From positions 1,656,540 through 1,720,539 of the forward strand of contig NZ_CP026378.1 of the NCBI RefSeq assembly GCF_002953215.1: a DNA stretch of 64,000 bases, read 5' to 3'. The notes under the pieces are model-generated. The model worked only from the letters and a program-made list of their open reading frames with translations. It made no database searches and was not told where the DNA came from. Numbering within the stretch: the stretch's first letter is position 1; the number at the start of each line of letters is the position of its first letter. This stretch comes from Mixta calida. Lineage in GTDB: Bacteria; Pseudomonadota; Gammaproteobacteria; Enterobacterales; Enterobacteriaceae. Both the position numbers and the translations under genes were made by a program. Positions 36,008 to 45,626 of the stretch are shown here, piece after piece.

Positions 36008-38566
36008 ATGAAAATAACCAGGAAAAGAGTTGTTATTACCGGTATGGGGATCTTGTCATCGCTGGCTGATAATATTGTTGATTTCAGAGAGGCGCTATTC
36101 AATAAACAGTGCGGTATTAGCGACAGCAAGCGGTTTGCCGCATGGTTTGATAACGCGCGCGCTGCTGAAGTAGCGCAGCAGCTTGATTACTCCGAACTTT
36201 CGGACGATCTCGTTAAGTCACTCGATAATGCTGCGCTCTGGGCATATAAAGTCGGTAAGGATGCACTGACTCAGGCCGGACTGGTTAATAATAAAGCGTG
36301 TCTTAACGAAACCGGGCTGATTATCGGGGTTTCCTCTGCCGGTACCGAGGCTTTTCTGCCGCTATTTGAGCAGCGCATTCAGGATTTCTCTCTCAAAAAA
36401 GCGGTCTGTTCCGGTGGGTTTGCCTCCTGCTGTTCCAGCGTCTCTACCTTGTTGGGCTTGCAAGGCGGAATGGAGCTGGTTGCAACCGCCTGCACTGCCA
36501 GTCCGAACGCCATCGGCATCGCCTATGACTACATCCAGAACGGCAAAGGGAAAACTATGCTGGCGGTGGGAACCGAGCCGATTTATCTGCCTACGTTCGC
36601 CGGTTTTTATGTTCTGAACGTCATGCATTCCGATGCCTGCACCCCTTTTTCCGGCACGCCGGGCATGTCAATAGGAGAAGGGGCGGGAGCGCTGGTTCTT
36701 GAAGAGTATGAACATGCCGTGGCGCGCGGCGCCACCATCTATGGTGAGATTCTTTCCTATGCTACCTCTTGTGACGCCTATCATGAAACCGGGCCAGATC
36801 CGCGCGCTGGCGGTGCAACCCAGGTGATGTTGAAAGCCATGGAGAATGCAGGCATCACGCCCGACTGCGTTGACTATGTAAATGTGCATGGCACCGGAAC
36901 GGAAGCGAACGACAGAATCGAAACGATGGCGATGAAAAAGGTTTTCCCCCATGCGGCGGACCTGCCGGTAAGCTCGACCAAATCTTATTTTGGCCACAAT
37001 ATCGGCGCGGCAGGTATTGTGGAATTAATTGCCTGTCTGGTGACGCTGCCGCAGAAAAAGGTTCTGCCGACGCTGAATTTTACTCTGCCACGTCCTAACT
37101 GCGATCTCGATTATGTAGCAAATGAATTTAGGGAAAAAGATGTCAACATCTTCATGAAGAATAACTATGCCTTCGGCGGCAATAATTGCAGCCTGGTGGT
37201 AAGTATGAAACCCGCCTCCGTGCCGGTAACCTCTTATGAAGCGAAGCGGGTGGTTATTTCCGGTATTGGCGCCGTTTCCGCCATTGGCCATACGTTTAAT
37301 GAAATCGCGGACTTTATCTGGTCGCAGAATCGCTCTATTGAGCTCCAGCCCGTTAAGTTTCATAGCGATACGCTTGAGGAAGCCAGAGAGTTATTACGCG
37401 TGCTGGTTGAGACGCGGCAGCTGGAAGAATTACTGGGCGCTGAATATTCCTGCAATACACAGCCATTACCCGAGGAGAGAGAAAATTTTAAAACCTTCCG
37501 GATCGCGCATCTTGAGCCGCGAAAATATTTACGGCGCTACGATGCGCGCAAAGCCACCAACGGCGGAACCTACGCGCTGGTTGCGCTGGCCGAGGCGTTG
37601 AATAGCGGCAGGCGTAAAATCAGGAAAGAGGGTAATGAATTTGGCTTGATCATGGGCATGTGCCGTGGCCCGCAGGAAACGACCTATAAATATCTGCAAA
37701 GTCTGAAGCCAGATCCGCGCAAAGTGCGTACCTCGGAGTTCCCCGGTTCGCTGATGAATGCAATCGCCACCTTCTGCGGTATTTCTGAGGGAATCAAAGG
37801 TTACACCACGACGCTGGCGACCGGAGAGAATGCCGCGCTGGGTGCGTTAACCTACGGTTATGAACTGGTACGCCAGCAACTTCAGCCGCAGGTCATTGTA
37901 GGGGGCGCCGATGAATATTTCCCGTCGATGTCGCTCTATATGGACGCCGTTACTCAGAAACTACATATGACCTCGGAGGCGAGCGATTATCAGATCTACA
38001 GCAGGGATGCAAAAGGATCTATTCCAGGCGAAGGGGCATGTATGCTGCTGCTGGAGACGCCGGAAACGGCTGAAGCGCGCGGTATCGATGTGCTGGCGGA
38101 AATTGCAGGTTATGGTAAATCAAACAGCATCAGCTATTTTGATGCCGCCCAGCTAAGTGAAAAATCAGCGGCGTTGGCGCTGGCAATAAGGCGGGCGTTG
38201 GCAGATGCCGGTACCGCGCCGCATGAGATCGATCTCGTCTGCGGTAGCAGCAACGGCAGCAAAGAGAGCGCGCAAATTGAAATCGAGGCGTTCTGTCAGA
38301 TATTTCAGCAGGAAAACCCCCGGGTGCCGGTGGTGAACTACAACGCTTTTTTCGGCTTTATTGAATCTTCCGCAGGGTTAATGAACCTGGCTGTGATTAT
38401 CGACTGTATTAAGAGACAGGCGGTACCTGCTATCCCCTATACGCAGGAGTTTTGCGATGACCGCCTTAACTTTGTGCGCAGCCCACTAAAAGTAACGCTA
38501 AAGCAGGTTTTACTGGTAGGGGCGACCGAAGGGGGAAACTATTATGCATTTGTCATCAAAGCATGA
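36008..38566 (+). CDS. Fused ketosynthase / chain-length-factor-like protein
   Basis: The 852-residue protein consists of two FabF-like domains. Domain 1 (1-403) is a complete ketosynthase: Cys162 (TACTAS), His294 (VHGTGT), His330 (SYFGHN) and NYAFGG (386-391). Domain 2 (about 410-852) keeps the fold (RVVISGIG, GEGACMLLLE, GATEGG) but lacks the triad: Leu603 at the Cys position, Ser747 and Phe784 at the His positions. This is the KS-CLF arrangement of type II polyketide synthases, here fused in one chain. It should elongate the ACP-bound chain with malonyl units and set its length. Confidence 0.93.
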   Translation: MKITRKRVVITGMGILSSLADNIVDFREALFNKQCGISDSKRFAAWFDNARAAEVAQQLDYSELSDDLVKSLDNAALWAYKVGKDALTQAGLVNNKACLNETGLIIGVSSAGTEAFLPLFEQRIQDFSLKKAVCSGGFASCCSSVSTLLGLQGGMELVATACTASPNAIGIAYDYIQNGKGKTMLAVGTEPIYLPTFAGFYVLNVMHSDACTPFSGTPGMSIGEGAGALVLEEYEHAVARGATIYGEILSYATSCDAYHETGPDPRAGGATQVMLKAMENAGITPDCVDYVNVHGTGTEANDRIETMAMKKVFPHAADLPVSSTKSYFGHNIGAAGIVELIACLVTLPQKKVLPTLNFTLPRPNCDLDYVANEFREKDVNIFMKNNYAFGGNNCSLVVSMKPASVPVTSYEAKRVVISGIGAVSAIGHTFNEIADFIWSQNRSIELQPVKFHSDTLEEARELLRVLVETRQLEELLGAEYSCNTQPLPEERENFKTFRIAHLEPRKYLRRYDARKATNGGTYALVALAEALNSGRRKIRKEGNEFGLIMGMCRGPQETTYKYLQSLKPDPRKVRTSEFPGSLMNAIATFCGISEGIKGYTTTLATGENAALGALTYGYELVRQQLQPQVIVGGADEYFPSMSLYMDAVTQKLHMTSEASDYQIYSRDAKGSIPGEGACMLLLETPETAEARGIDVLAEIAGYGKSNSISYFDAAQLSEKSAALALAIRRALADAGTAPHEIDLVCGSSNGSKESAQIEIEAFCQIFQQENPRVPVVNYNAFFGFIESSAGLMNLAVIIDCIKRQAVPAIPYTQEFCDDRLNFVRSPLKVTLKQVLLVGATEGGNYYAFVIKA

Positions 38567-39779
38567 GGCGTTGGATAACGCAGCGTTTATTTGCGGCTAC
38601 AGTGCCCATTTACCTTTTGCTGCCAGCAGCGAAGCGTTAATCGAAAACCTTAAACAAGGTAAACGCGTCAATAAAAGCAACTGGTTCGCTTCAGATAAAG
38701 AGGCGATAAAGTGCGGGTTTAACAAAAATAAAACTGTGGCCCGGCTGACGCATAAAGAGCACAGCCCGCTGGAGCAGCTTGATCGCCTGATCGAAGAGGC
38801 GCTTGCACAGGCGAAGCTGAATACACGCTGCCTGGCGGGGGAAAATGTCCGGGTCTATTTAACCGGGCTTGGTCCCCGTGTTGATATAAAAGAGTACAGG
38901 TATTTCTACGACTACAACGATATTGACGATCTCAGGCTGGCAACATCGCTGAAAAGCCTTCACGCCTCTAATATGTCGCAGGATCGTCTGGCGCAGGCTA
39001 TAGCACAAAAATATTGCCTGCAACATCTGCCGCCTAATTTACACTGCACCAGTAATTCTTCGCTGGCAGCAGTCCATATCGGCTGTCAGGCGATAGAAAA
39101 GGGTGGCGTTGATCTGGTAATGGTAATCAACTGTTCGGAAATTAAAACCCAGGATTTGTGGTTTCTTGAAAGCCAGTCAATGCTGGCCAGCGATGTGGTG
39201 CAGCCTTTTGGCGAAAATAGCAAAAGCGTATTATTTGCCGAAGGTTTCTGCGTTATGTTACTTGAGGGGGGCAGGCATCGCCAGGCGCGCCAGAAAAAAG
39301 GGGGCATCAGGCTGCGCTCCGCCTATACGCAAATTAGCGCCAAAAGAAGCAATGATGCCGCTTATTTAACCAGTAATATCTTAAAGGTTATGCACAGCAT
39401 TATGGCTGCGACGGAAGTAACCTGTGATGATATTTGCGCGGTGATACCTCATGCCAATGGATCGGAAATAAGCGATAAAGCTGAGGCCAGGGCGTTAGCT
39501 ATGCTGCTGGAACAGCATCCGGTTCCCGTTTTAGCTTATAAAGGCCAAATTGGATATACCACTACCGGATCGGGTATTATTGATTTAATTATCGCTCATC
39601 ATACTTTATGTCATGGCGAATTGCTTCCACCCGTAACAAATGATGTGATTATCAAAGAAATTTCTCAATATATGCTGCCCGAAAAAGGTGTCATGAAGCA
39701 TCATAAACATCATCTGCTAAAAACGGGCGTAGGCGTGGATGGTTCCGTTATCGGCTTAATGCTTTCTAATTATGAATAG
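38544..39779 (+). CDS. Degenerate ketosynthase-like protein
   Basis: The 411-residue protein has the thiolase/ketosynthase fold. The active-site segment reads CTSNSSLAAVHIG with Ser170 where Cys is expected. His303 (PHANGSE) is kept, but the second His is Tyr338 (GQIGYTTTGSG). It is therefore unlikely to condense, and may decarboxylate, prime or act as a partner subunit. The start overlaps the KS-CLF gene by 23 bp after GAAGGGGG. Confidence 0.85.
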   Translation: MHLSSKHEALDNAAFICGYSAHLPFAASSEALIENLKQGKRVNKSNWFASDKEAIKCGFNKNKTVARLTHKEHSPLEQLDRLIEEALAQAKLNTRCLAGENVRVYLTGLGPRVDIKEYRYFYDYNDIDDLRLATSLKSLHASNMSQDRLAQAIAQKYCLQHLPPNLHCTSNSSLAAVHIGCQAIEKGGVDLVMVINCSEIKTQDLWFLESQSMLASDVVQPFGENSKSVLFAEGFCVMLLEGGRHRQARQKKGGIRLRSAYTQISAKRSNDAAYLTSNILKVMHSIMAATEVTCDDICAVIPHANGSEISDKAEARALAMLLEQHPVPVLAYKGQIGYTTTGSGIIDLIIAHHTLCHGELLPPVTNDVIIKEISQYMLPEKGVMKHHKHHLLKTGVGVDGSVIGLMLSNYE

Positions 39780-40779
39780 TGGAACGGTGAGTATGGACCA
39801 GATCTACTTATCCTCTTTTGCAATGCTTGAGCCTGAAGACGATTTTTATTTATATTCTCCCAGTTGGCTGAATGTATGGGAGTCATATCACCATAACAAA
39901 TCATTAAAAGCCACTCAGGCTCAGGCGTGGAACCTTAAACGTTTTGGTACCGTAAAAGATACCTATGCCGGGGAAATGATCAGATCGCCCGGTTATATGA
40001 AATATATTGAGGCGATGGAGCAGGCAGCAGATCTCGCCTTACAAAAAATGACAGCAAAAGAGCGGATGCTGTTAATGAGATCGCGTACGGCATTTATTTA
40101 TATAGATTCATGGGGAGAATCGGGATTATTTGAAGATATTTCCAGCATGATGCATGTTACCCTGATTGATACGTTACCGAAAAATCTGCTGAAAATTTTT
40201 TCGGTTAAAAACTTCACCTGCAAAATACGCGGTGAAAAACAATCCCTGATGCAAGCAATAAGGCTGGCTCAGGATTATCTGAACTGGGATGTTTTCGATT
40301 TCGTGGTTATTTGCGGTGCTTATCGCGCCATACCGATTTTAATTTTTAGCGAAGAAGAGGGCGCGGCTACCCGTAAAGAAAAACCTCAGCGCATCAGGTC
40401 TAACATGTGCGTTGAGCGCGTTGGCTGTTTTATTTTCAGTCAGCGGGAGAGCCCGCTTAAGATCGGCTGCGGTAGCTGGGTGATGCCGCACCGGAATGAA
40501 ACCGGCAACGCAGAGCCGCTCATCGGCGAAGCCGAGCTCAGTCTGGTGTCGATGGCAGGCTTGAGCAACAGCAAACTCAGTGTAACGCTCGCCAGCGCGC
40601 TACAGGCCGCAGGCGCTGAAACGATCAATCTTAGCGATCGCTATGGCAGCAGCGGCTGCCTTACGCCAGCGCTAAGCTGGATATACCTTGAGCAGCACGT
40701 TAACAGTTCAGCAAAAATGCGCACCATCGTACCGGACCATCTGGGCGGGTATAACTACTTTGATAGCTGGTATTGTTAA
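39772..40779 (+). CDS. Thiolase-fold-like protein of unknown function
   Basis: The 335-residue protein is encoded from an ATG overlapping the previous stop by 8 bp. It is not confidently assigned. Weak ketosynthase-like traces are visible: SLMQAIRLAQDYL after a CKIRGEK segment in the Cys region, FVVICGAYRA, and YGSSGCLTPALSW near the C-terminus like the GHxxAA loop. No catalytic Cys/His pattern is present. An alternative start is ATG 39793. It is probably a structural or partner protein of the neighbouring ketosynthases. Confidence 0.7.
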   Translation: MNSGTVSMDQIYLSSFAMLEPEDDFYLYSPSWLNVWESYHHNKSLKATQAQAWNLKRFGTVKDTYAGEMIRSPGYMKYIEAMEQAADLALQKMTAKERMLLMRSRTAFIYIDSWGESGLFEDISSMMHVTLIDTLPKNLLKIFSVKNFTCKIRGEKQSLMQAIRLAQDYLNWDVFDFVVICGAYRAIPILIFSEEEGAATRKEKPQRIRSNMCVERVGCFIFSQRESPLKIGCGSWVMPHRNETGNAEPLIGEAELSLVSMAGLSNSKLSVTLASALQAAGAETINLSDRYGSSGCLTPALSWIYLEQHVNSSAKMRTIVPDHLGGYNYFDSWYC

Positions 40780-40799
40780 CCAGATTAACAGGAAGCATT

Positions 40800-41507
40800 A
40801 TGGCGAACGCTATTAAGGAACTGCCGGCAATTTTTCTGAGTGGTATTAATAAAAGCTTTGGCAGCAATGAAAATAAAGTTGAAGCATTGAAAAATATCAA
40901 CCTGGAAATAGCCAGTGGTGAGTTTATCGCCCTGTGCGGACCTTCCGGCAGCGGTAAAAGCACTTTGCTCAATATCCTTTCAGGCATCGATCATCCCACT
41001 TCCGGGACGGTGATGTTTCTGAATAAAGTGCTTAACAATCTTAATGAAAATCAGCTTTCCCTGATCAGATGTCAGCATCTTGGATTTATTTTTCAGTTTT
41101 TTAATCTGATCCCGGTTTTAAATGCTTTTGATAATATTTTTTATCCGCTGATCCTGAACGGCAACTACAGTAAAAAAGAAGCGCAGGCGCGCGCATCGCA
41201 CTATTTAAACAGTGTAGGACTCAGTCATATGGCAGATCGTAAGCCGGGCCAGCTATCGGGCGGTCAGCAGCAGCGGGTCGCTATCGCCAGAGCGCTGGCG
41301 CATGATCCGACGGTAGTAGTGGCTGATGAACCTACCGGTAATCTGGATCTGGCGACCGGCGATGCGGTTTTAGATCTGCTGATGAAAATTAATGAAGAAA
41401 CCAAAACGACATTTATTATCTCGACGCATTCGACCCAGCTAAAGGAACGGGCCAGGCGTGTTGTTGAAATCAAGGATGGAGAATTAGTCAGTGACGCTGA
41501 AAACTAA
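40800..41507 (+). CDS. ABC transporter ATPase (LolD/MacB type)
   Basis: The 235-residue ATPase has Walker A GPSGSGKST (47-55), signature LSGGQQQR and Walker B VVVADEP followed by TGNLD, the hallmark of LolD/MacB/FtsE ATPases. The start was set at ATG 40800 after AGGAAG; a TTG at 40773 is unlikely. It pairs with the FtsX-type permease two genes on. CylA in cyl clusters is also an ABC ATPase, but this one is of the extrusion/lipid-sorting subtype. Confidence 0.93.
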   Translation: MANAIKELPAIFLSGINKSFGSNENKVEALKNINLEIASGEFIALCGPSGSGKSTLLNILSGIDHPTSGTVMFLNKVLNNLNENQLSLIRCQHLGFIFQFFNLIPVLNAFDNIFYPLILNGNYSKKEAQARASHYLNSVGLSHMADRKPGQLSGGQQQRVAIARALAHDPTVVVADEPTGNLDLATGDAVLDLLMKINEETKTTFIISTHSTQLKERARRVVEIKDGELVSDAEN

Positions 41508-42147
41508 GCTGCGCCTGTTGTTTTGCGTTTTTTTTCTGCTATTTGATCTCCGGGCGGCCGCTGAAACTTCTTTGCCTGCGGTGGAAAAGGTAGTGCAACA
41601 AAAATTTCCGGCTAAATGGAGTGAGCTGCAAAAAACTACGGATAGCTTGTGGCGCGAATATCGTGAAAAGGAAAATATTATTTCGCTGATATTCTATTCA
41701 TACGGGATGCTGAAATTAGCTAATCACTATAATACGATAAACGATCTGGTTAATGCAGCCGAATATGCCAAGCTGGGTTTTTTTTACCTCGACGAGGCGG
41801 TAGATCTGTATGAAAACGATCTACGCGTGCGTTATCTGCGCGCGCGCGTTGATGCCTGGCTGCCCGGCAGCCTGGGACGCTGTATTATTGCAATAAATGA
41901 TACGGAATTATTACTGAAATCAGCAGCGCGCTACGGTAAAGAAATAACCGATAATATTAATTACATGCGTTACCATGCGCTTAAAAGCTGTAAGGAAGAT
42001 AAACAGGCTGATGCGCTGCTTGCGCAGATAGCAGGCAATAAACCGAAGACAGAGTCAGGCTCACCAGAGAGTAATGCTGCGTCTGAATGGGATGTGAGCG
42101 AGGTCCGGCAGATCATATTGCCGTTAGTGAGGGATGCACATGATTAG
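41491..42147 (+). CDS. Exported helical protein of unknown function
   Basis: The 218-residue protein starts with GTG inside the ABC ATPase gene (17-bp overlap). A signal peptide is clear (LRLLFCVFFLLFDLRAAAE, about 7-25), so it is probably periplasmic. The mature part is alpha-helical and resembles TPR-like packing (AEYAKLGFFYLDEAVDLY). No family was recognised. Its place between ATPase and permease genes implies a role in the transport complex. Confidence 0.75.
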   Translation: MTLKTKLRLLFCVFFLLFDLRAAAETSLPAVEKVVQQKFPAKWSELQKTTDSLWREYREKENIISLIFYSYGMLKLANHYNTINDLVNAAEYAKLGFFYLDEAVDLYENDLRVRYLRARVDAWLPGSLGRCIIAINDTELLLKSAARYGKEITDNINYMRYHALKSCKEDKQADALLAQIAGNKPKTESGSPESNAASEWDVSEVRQIILPLVRDAHD

Positions 42148-43453
42148 CGCCAGGGAAGGAATGGTTTTTTTTGCAGCACTGGTTTTGGCGATGGTGCTTT
42201 ATTGCCTTTTTTTCAGGCTTCAGGATGCTAAGTTTGCCTTTTTAAATCTGTTTCGCCATAAAAGGCGTTCGCTTTCCACTATTATAGCGATTATTCTCGG
42301 TGGCGTGTCGATTTTCCTCTATGGCGGTTTTATCGATTACTCCTTCTGGATACTGAAAGAGCAGACGGTAAGAACCAACGTCGGACATCTGCAAATTTAT
42401 AATAATTTATATTTTGAAACCTCCAACAGAAGCCTGAGCGTGATTAAAAATTATGAAACGCTGAAGAACGAAATCTTAAAAGATGATGGGCTGGCTAAAT
42501 ATATTTCTACCCTGTCCGGGCAACTGGAATTTACCGGAATTATTTCACAGTATGAAAGTGAAACCTCAAGCTATTTTTCCGCGTTGGGCGTAGAGCCGAT
42601 TCCGGCGCTGAAGCTTGGCGCTTTTGATCGACTGCTGTCGGGAAGCGATCTCTCCCGGGTAAAGCATAATGAGGTAACGCTGGGAAGCGGCCTGGCAAAG
42701 ACGCTTAACGCGCATTACGGCGACTGGGTGGATACTATGGTGGTGAATACACATGGCGGCCAGGGAGCGATCTCTCTTAAGGTGCGTGGTGTTTTCGCCT
42801 CCGGCATCAAAGATTATGACGATGTGGCAATGAAAATCCCGCTGGAGACGGCACAGCGCATGATGGGCACGGATGGCGTAAGCAAAATATTAATTTTGCT
42901 TAAAAACGACAGCGATTTGCCGATATTCGCCATGAAGCTTCGCCAGTTTATCAAAGATAAAAATTTGCCGTTAACCATCAAAACATGGCAGGAGATATCA
43001 CTGTTTTACCAGCAGGTAGAGGGGCTGTTATCAGGGATCTATTTCTTTATAAAAATTATCGTCGCCCTGATCGTGATCTTTATGATCGGTAACGCCATGA
43101 CCATGAATATTGCGGAAAGAACCCGCGAAATTACTACGCTGCGAGCCATAGGACTCAAACCTTCCCATATTACCCGGCTATTTTTGCTGGAGGGGATATT
43201 TACAGGTTTTACTGGCGCGATAGGGAGTTTGATCATTGGTTTTGCTATTGCCGGCGCCATTAATCTACATGGCATTGCCATGCCGCCATCTCCGGGACAA
43301 ACGCAGGGATATACCGCCTTTATCAAGGTCAATAACCCTCAGTTAATCTGGATGACATTCTTATTGCCGGTACTGACTTCTGCTCTGGCGTCGATTCTGC
43401 CCGCGCTGCGGGCAGCCAGGCTGAATATCGCTGATGCGTTCAAATCTGTATAA
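42140..43453 (+). CDS. FtsX/LolE-type ABC permease
   Basis: The 437-residue permease has a first helix (8-27), a second at about 45-67, a large periplasmic MacB-like core, and three C-terminal helices with the FtsX signature (NIAERTREITTLRAIGL). The start is at ATG 42140, 6 bp after GAGGG; ATG 42134 is too near the ribosome binding site. Compared with LolC/E it has one extra N-terminal helix. With the ATPase it should extrude a lipid-like substrate from the inner membrane rather than import. Confidence 0.88.
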   Translation: MISAREGMVFFAALVLAMVLYCLFFRLQDAKFAFLNLFRHKRRSLSTIIAIILGGVSIFLYGGFIDYSFWILKEQTVRTNVGHLQIYNNLYFETSNRSLSVIKNYETLKNEILKDDGLAKYISTLSGQLEFTGIISQYESETSSYFSALGVEPIPALKLGAFDRLLSGSDLSRVKHNEVTLGSGLAKTLNAHYGDWVDTMVVNTHGGQGAISLKVRGVFASGIKDYDDVAMKIPLETAQRMMGTDGVSKILILLKNDSDLPIFAMKLRQFIKDKNLPLTIKTWQEISLFYQQVEGLLSGIYFFIKIIVALIVIFMIGNAMTMNIAERTREITTLRAIGLKPSHITRLFLLEGIFTGFTGAIGSLIIGFAIAGAINLHGIAMPPSPGQTQGYTAFIKVNNPQLIWMTFLLPVLTSALASILPALRAARLNIADAFKSV

Positions 43454-43463
43454 GGAGAGCATA

Positions 43464-44258
43464 ATGATGAAACAGAAAAAATGGTCCTTATTGTTCCTTC
43501 TGCCTCTCCTGCTCTCTCCTGTACCGGGATGGAGTGAGACATCGTCGCCGCAGGCGCTGGATATTATTCGTCTGTCCGACGCGGTGCGTTCCCCTAACCG
43601 ACCTTTCCGCTATACCGTGACGATACAGGAATATAAGGCCGGTGCCACACAGCCCGACAGTAAACAAATTCTGGATATCTCAATGCGCTTTATCAAGCCT
43701 GAAAAAGGGAGCGAGGCTGATGCGCGCTCCCTGGTCCGATTCGTCTGGCCGCCCAGGGATAAAGGTAAAATCATGCTGTCAGATTGGTACGATCTCTGGT
43801 TTTACACGCCGGAACTCAGGCGTCCTATTCCGATATCCCGCCAGCAAAGGCTGCTGGGGCAGATATCTAATGGCGATGTTATCGTTACAAATTTTGAGTA
43901 TGGCTATAACGCTGAGCTGGTAGGGGAAGTGCCCTGTGGAGAAAAAAAGTGCTATAAGCTGGTGCTGGCGCGCAAGTTACCCGAAGTCACCTATCCGAGA
44001 GTGATCTATTACGTTGAAAAAGAGAGCGACTATCGCCCCTATAAAGCGGATTACTACTCCCTCGATAATAAACTGATTAAAGAGGTGCGCTACCAAAACT
44101 ACAGGCAGGTATTGGGGAAAGCAAGACCCACCAAAATTGTGATTCAGGATGCCCGCTACGGTAACGCTTACTCCGTTATGGAATACAGCGATATTCGCTT
44201 TGAATCGCTGCCCGTATCGCATTTTACAAAAGAGTATATTCAACGCGGGGGGCGCTGA
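43464..44258 (+). CDS. LolA-like outer-membrane lipoprotein-sorting protein
   Basis: The 264-residue protein has a signal peptide (MMKQKKWSLLFLLPLLLSPVPGWSE). It resembles the outer membrane lipoprotein-sorting (LolA-like) family that accompanies FtsX-type permeases: SLVRFVWPPRDKGKIMLSDWYDLWFYTPELRRPIPIS and the YYVEKESDYRPYKADYY strand pattern. It would carry a hydrophobic cargo through the periplasm. The start follows TAAGGAG, directly at the permease stop. Confidence 0.83.
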   Translation: MMKQKKWSLLFLLPLLLSPVPGWSETSSPQALDIIRLSDAVRSPNRPFRYTVTIQEYKAGATQPDSKQILDISMRFIKPEKGSEADARSLVRFVWPPRDKGKIMLSDWYDLWFYTPELRRPIPISRQQRLLGQISNGDVIVTNFEYGYNAELVGEVPCGEKKCYKLVLARKLPEVTYPRVIYYVEKESDYRPYKADYYSLDNKLIKEVRYQNYRQVLGKARPTKIVIQDARYGNAYSVMEYSDIRFESLPVSHFTKEYIQRGGR

Positions 44259-45622
44259 TGTTACGTTCTGCTCTGCCGGTTTTATCGGCAGTTCTCTTCC
44301 CGGCGATGCTTATGGCGGATTGTCTGCCTGCGGATATGGTGCTTTTTAGCCAGTTGGCCTATATGAACAGAACGCCAACGCTTTGGCAGATTGCGGGGAA
44401 TAGCCCTTACCGTACCGATAATCTGTATAATGATTTTGGGATTAAATATGCCGGTCAGTGCGCTTTAATTGAGAATGAGCTTGATGTTAACTTTTCTGTT
44501 TATGGTCTGACTTATTATCCTTATCGGCATGTGGAAAAATTCGAGCAGGACGACAACCGTCTCAGAGGAATTATTAATCAGCTCAGCTTCTCTTATAGAG
44601 TTGCAAAAGCGCTCAGGGTAGAAGCGGGCAAACTGAAAAATCCTGTTGGGCTGTTCTATCTAAAATCTCCGGCGGTATTGCTGAACAATTATTATGCGGG
44701 CTTTAAAGCTACCCGCATATACGATCCGTTAATGAAACAGATCTATCCTGAAACCTCCTGGGCGATTAAATTAGCCAGTGACAGCACAGACTATTCATGG
44801 TCTTTAACGGCAGTACCAAAGTTAACCCATATTGATAAGCGGTATGAAGCATCCAGCAACTGGTCGGTAACGGAACGCGCTAATGCCAGTGAACGTTACC
44901 TGTTTTCTTACACCGATTATCGCCTGGCGGCCCATACACCTGCTGTCAACCTGGCTATAGGCGAGACAAAAAGCATTGCCGTATCCGACAGTTTTCACTA
45001 TACGCCGCAGTGGGTGTTTAATGCTGAGTTCGCCTGGCACGGAAAAGAGCAGTGGCGTCATTTTAACGTTGATAATGCTGAGAGCGTACAAAATTATCGC
45101 TTCCCAACTTCACTCTACCGCCTTGCTGAGAAGAACGGCCTCGAGCTGGCGCTGGGCGGGCAGTACACTACCGATCATTTCAGCGTACTGGGCCTGGAAT
45201 ACTATTATCAGAGCGAAGGGTATTCCAGCAGCGAGTGGCGAAAACAGCGTAAATTTATTGATTTTTTAAACAAAACCACGCCTTATGTCACATTAAATCA
45301 GGCTTTTGACAGCTATAAATATTTAATGGCGGCTGAAATAAATAACATTGCTAATAAAGGCAGCCTGCAAGGGAAACATTATATTAATGGCTATGCCAGC
45401 TTCATGATGGCGGATAGCTCCACTCTGCAACCCTATGTCGTGTTGAATTTACAGGATCAAAGTGCGATGTGGGGTGTTAATTATAACAGGCCGCTGGCGC
45501 AGAGTGACGGGAAAATGGAATTTTACAGCGGGATTTACCATGCGCAGGGAAGTAAATATTCTGAGTTTGGTCTTTTTGGCAAGACCGTTGGGGTTTATTC
45601 TGGGATGAAATATTATTTTTGA
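44258..45622 (+). CDS. Outer-membrane beta-barrel protein of unknown family
   Basis: The 454-residue protein has a signal peptide (1-21, ends MA-DC) and alternating hydrophobic strands, with a C-terminal aromatic end (GMKYYF) typical of barrels inserted by BAM. Its start overlaps the previous stop (TGATG). No named porin family was recognised. As the last member of the ABC - LolA-like - barrel series it may receive or release the cluster product at the outer membrane. Confidence 0.75.
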   Translation: MLRSALPVLSAVLFPAMLMADCLPADMVLFSQLAYMNRTPTLWQIAGNSPYRTDNLYNDFGIKYAGQCALIENELDVNFSVYGLTYYPYRHVEKFEQDDNRLRGIINQLSFSYRVAKALRVEAGKLKNPVGLFYLKSPAVLLNNYYAGFKATRIYDPLMKQIYPETSWAIKLASDSTDYSWSLTAVPKLTHIDKRYEASSNWSVTERANASERYLFSYTDYRLAAHTPAVNLAIGETKSIAVSDSFHYTPQWVFNAEFAWHGKEQWRHFNVDNAESVQNYRFPTSLYRLAEKNGLELALGGQYTTDHFSVLGLEYYYQSEGYSSSEWRKQRKFIDFLNKTTPYVTLNQAFDSYKYLMAAEINNIANKGSLQGKHYINGYASFMMADSSTLQPYVVLNLQDQSAMWGVNYNRPLAQSDGKMEFYSGIYHAQGSKYSEFGLFGKTVGVYSGMKYYF

Positions 45623-45626
45623 GAAA

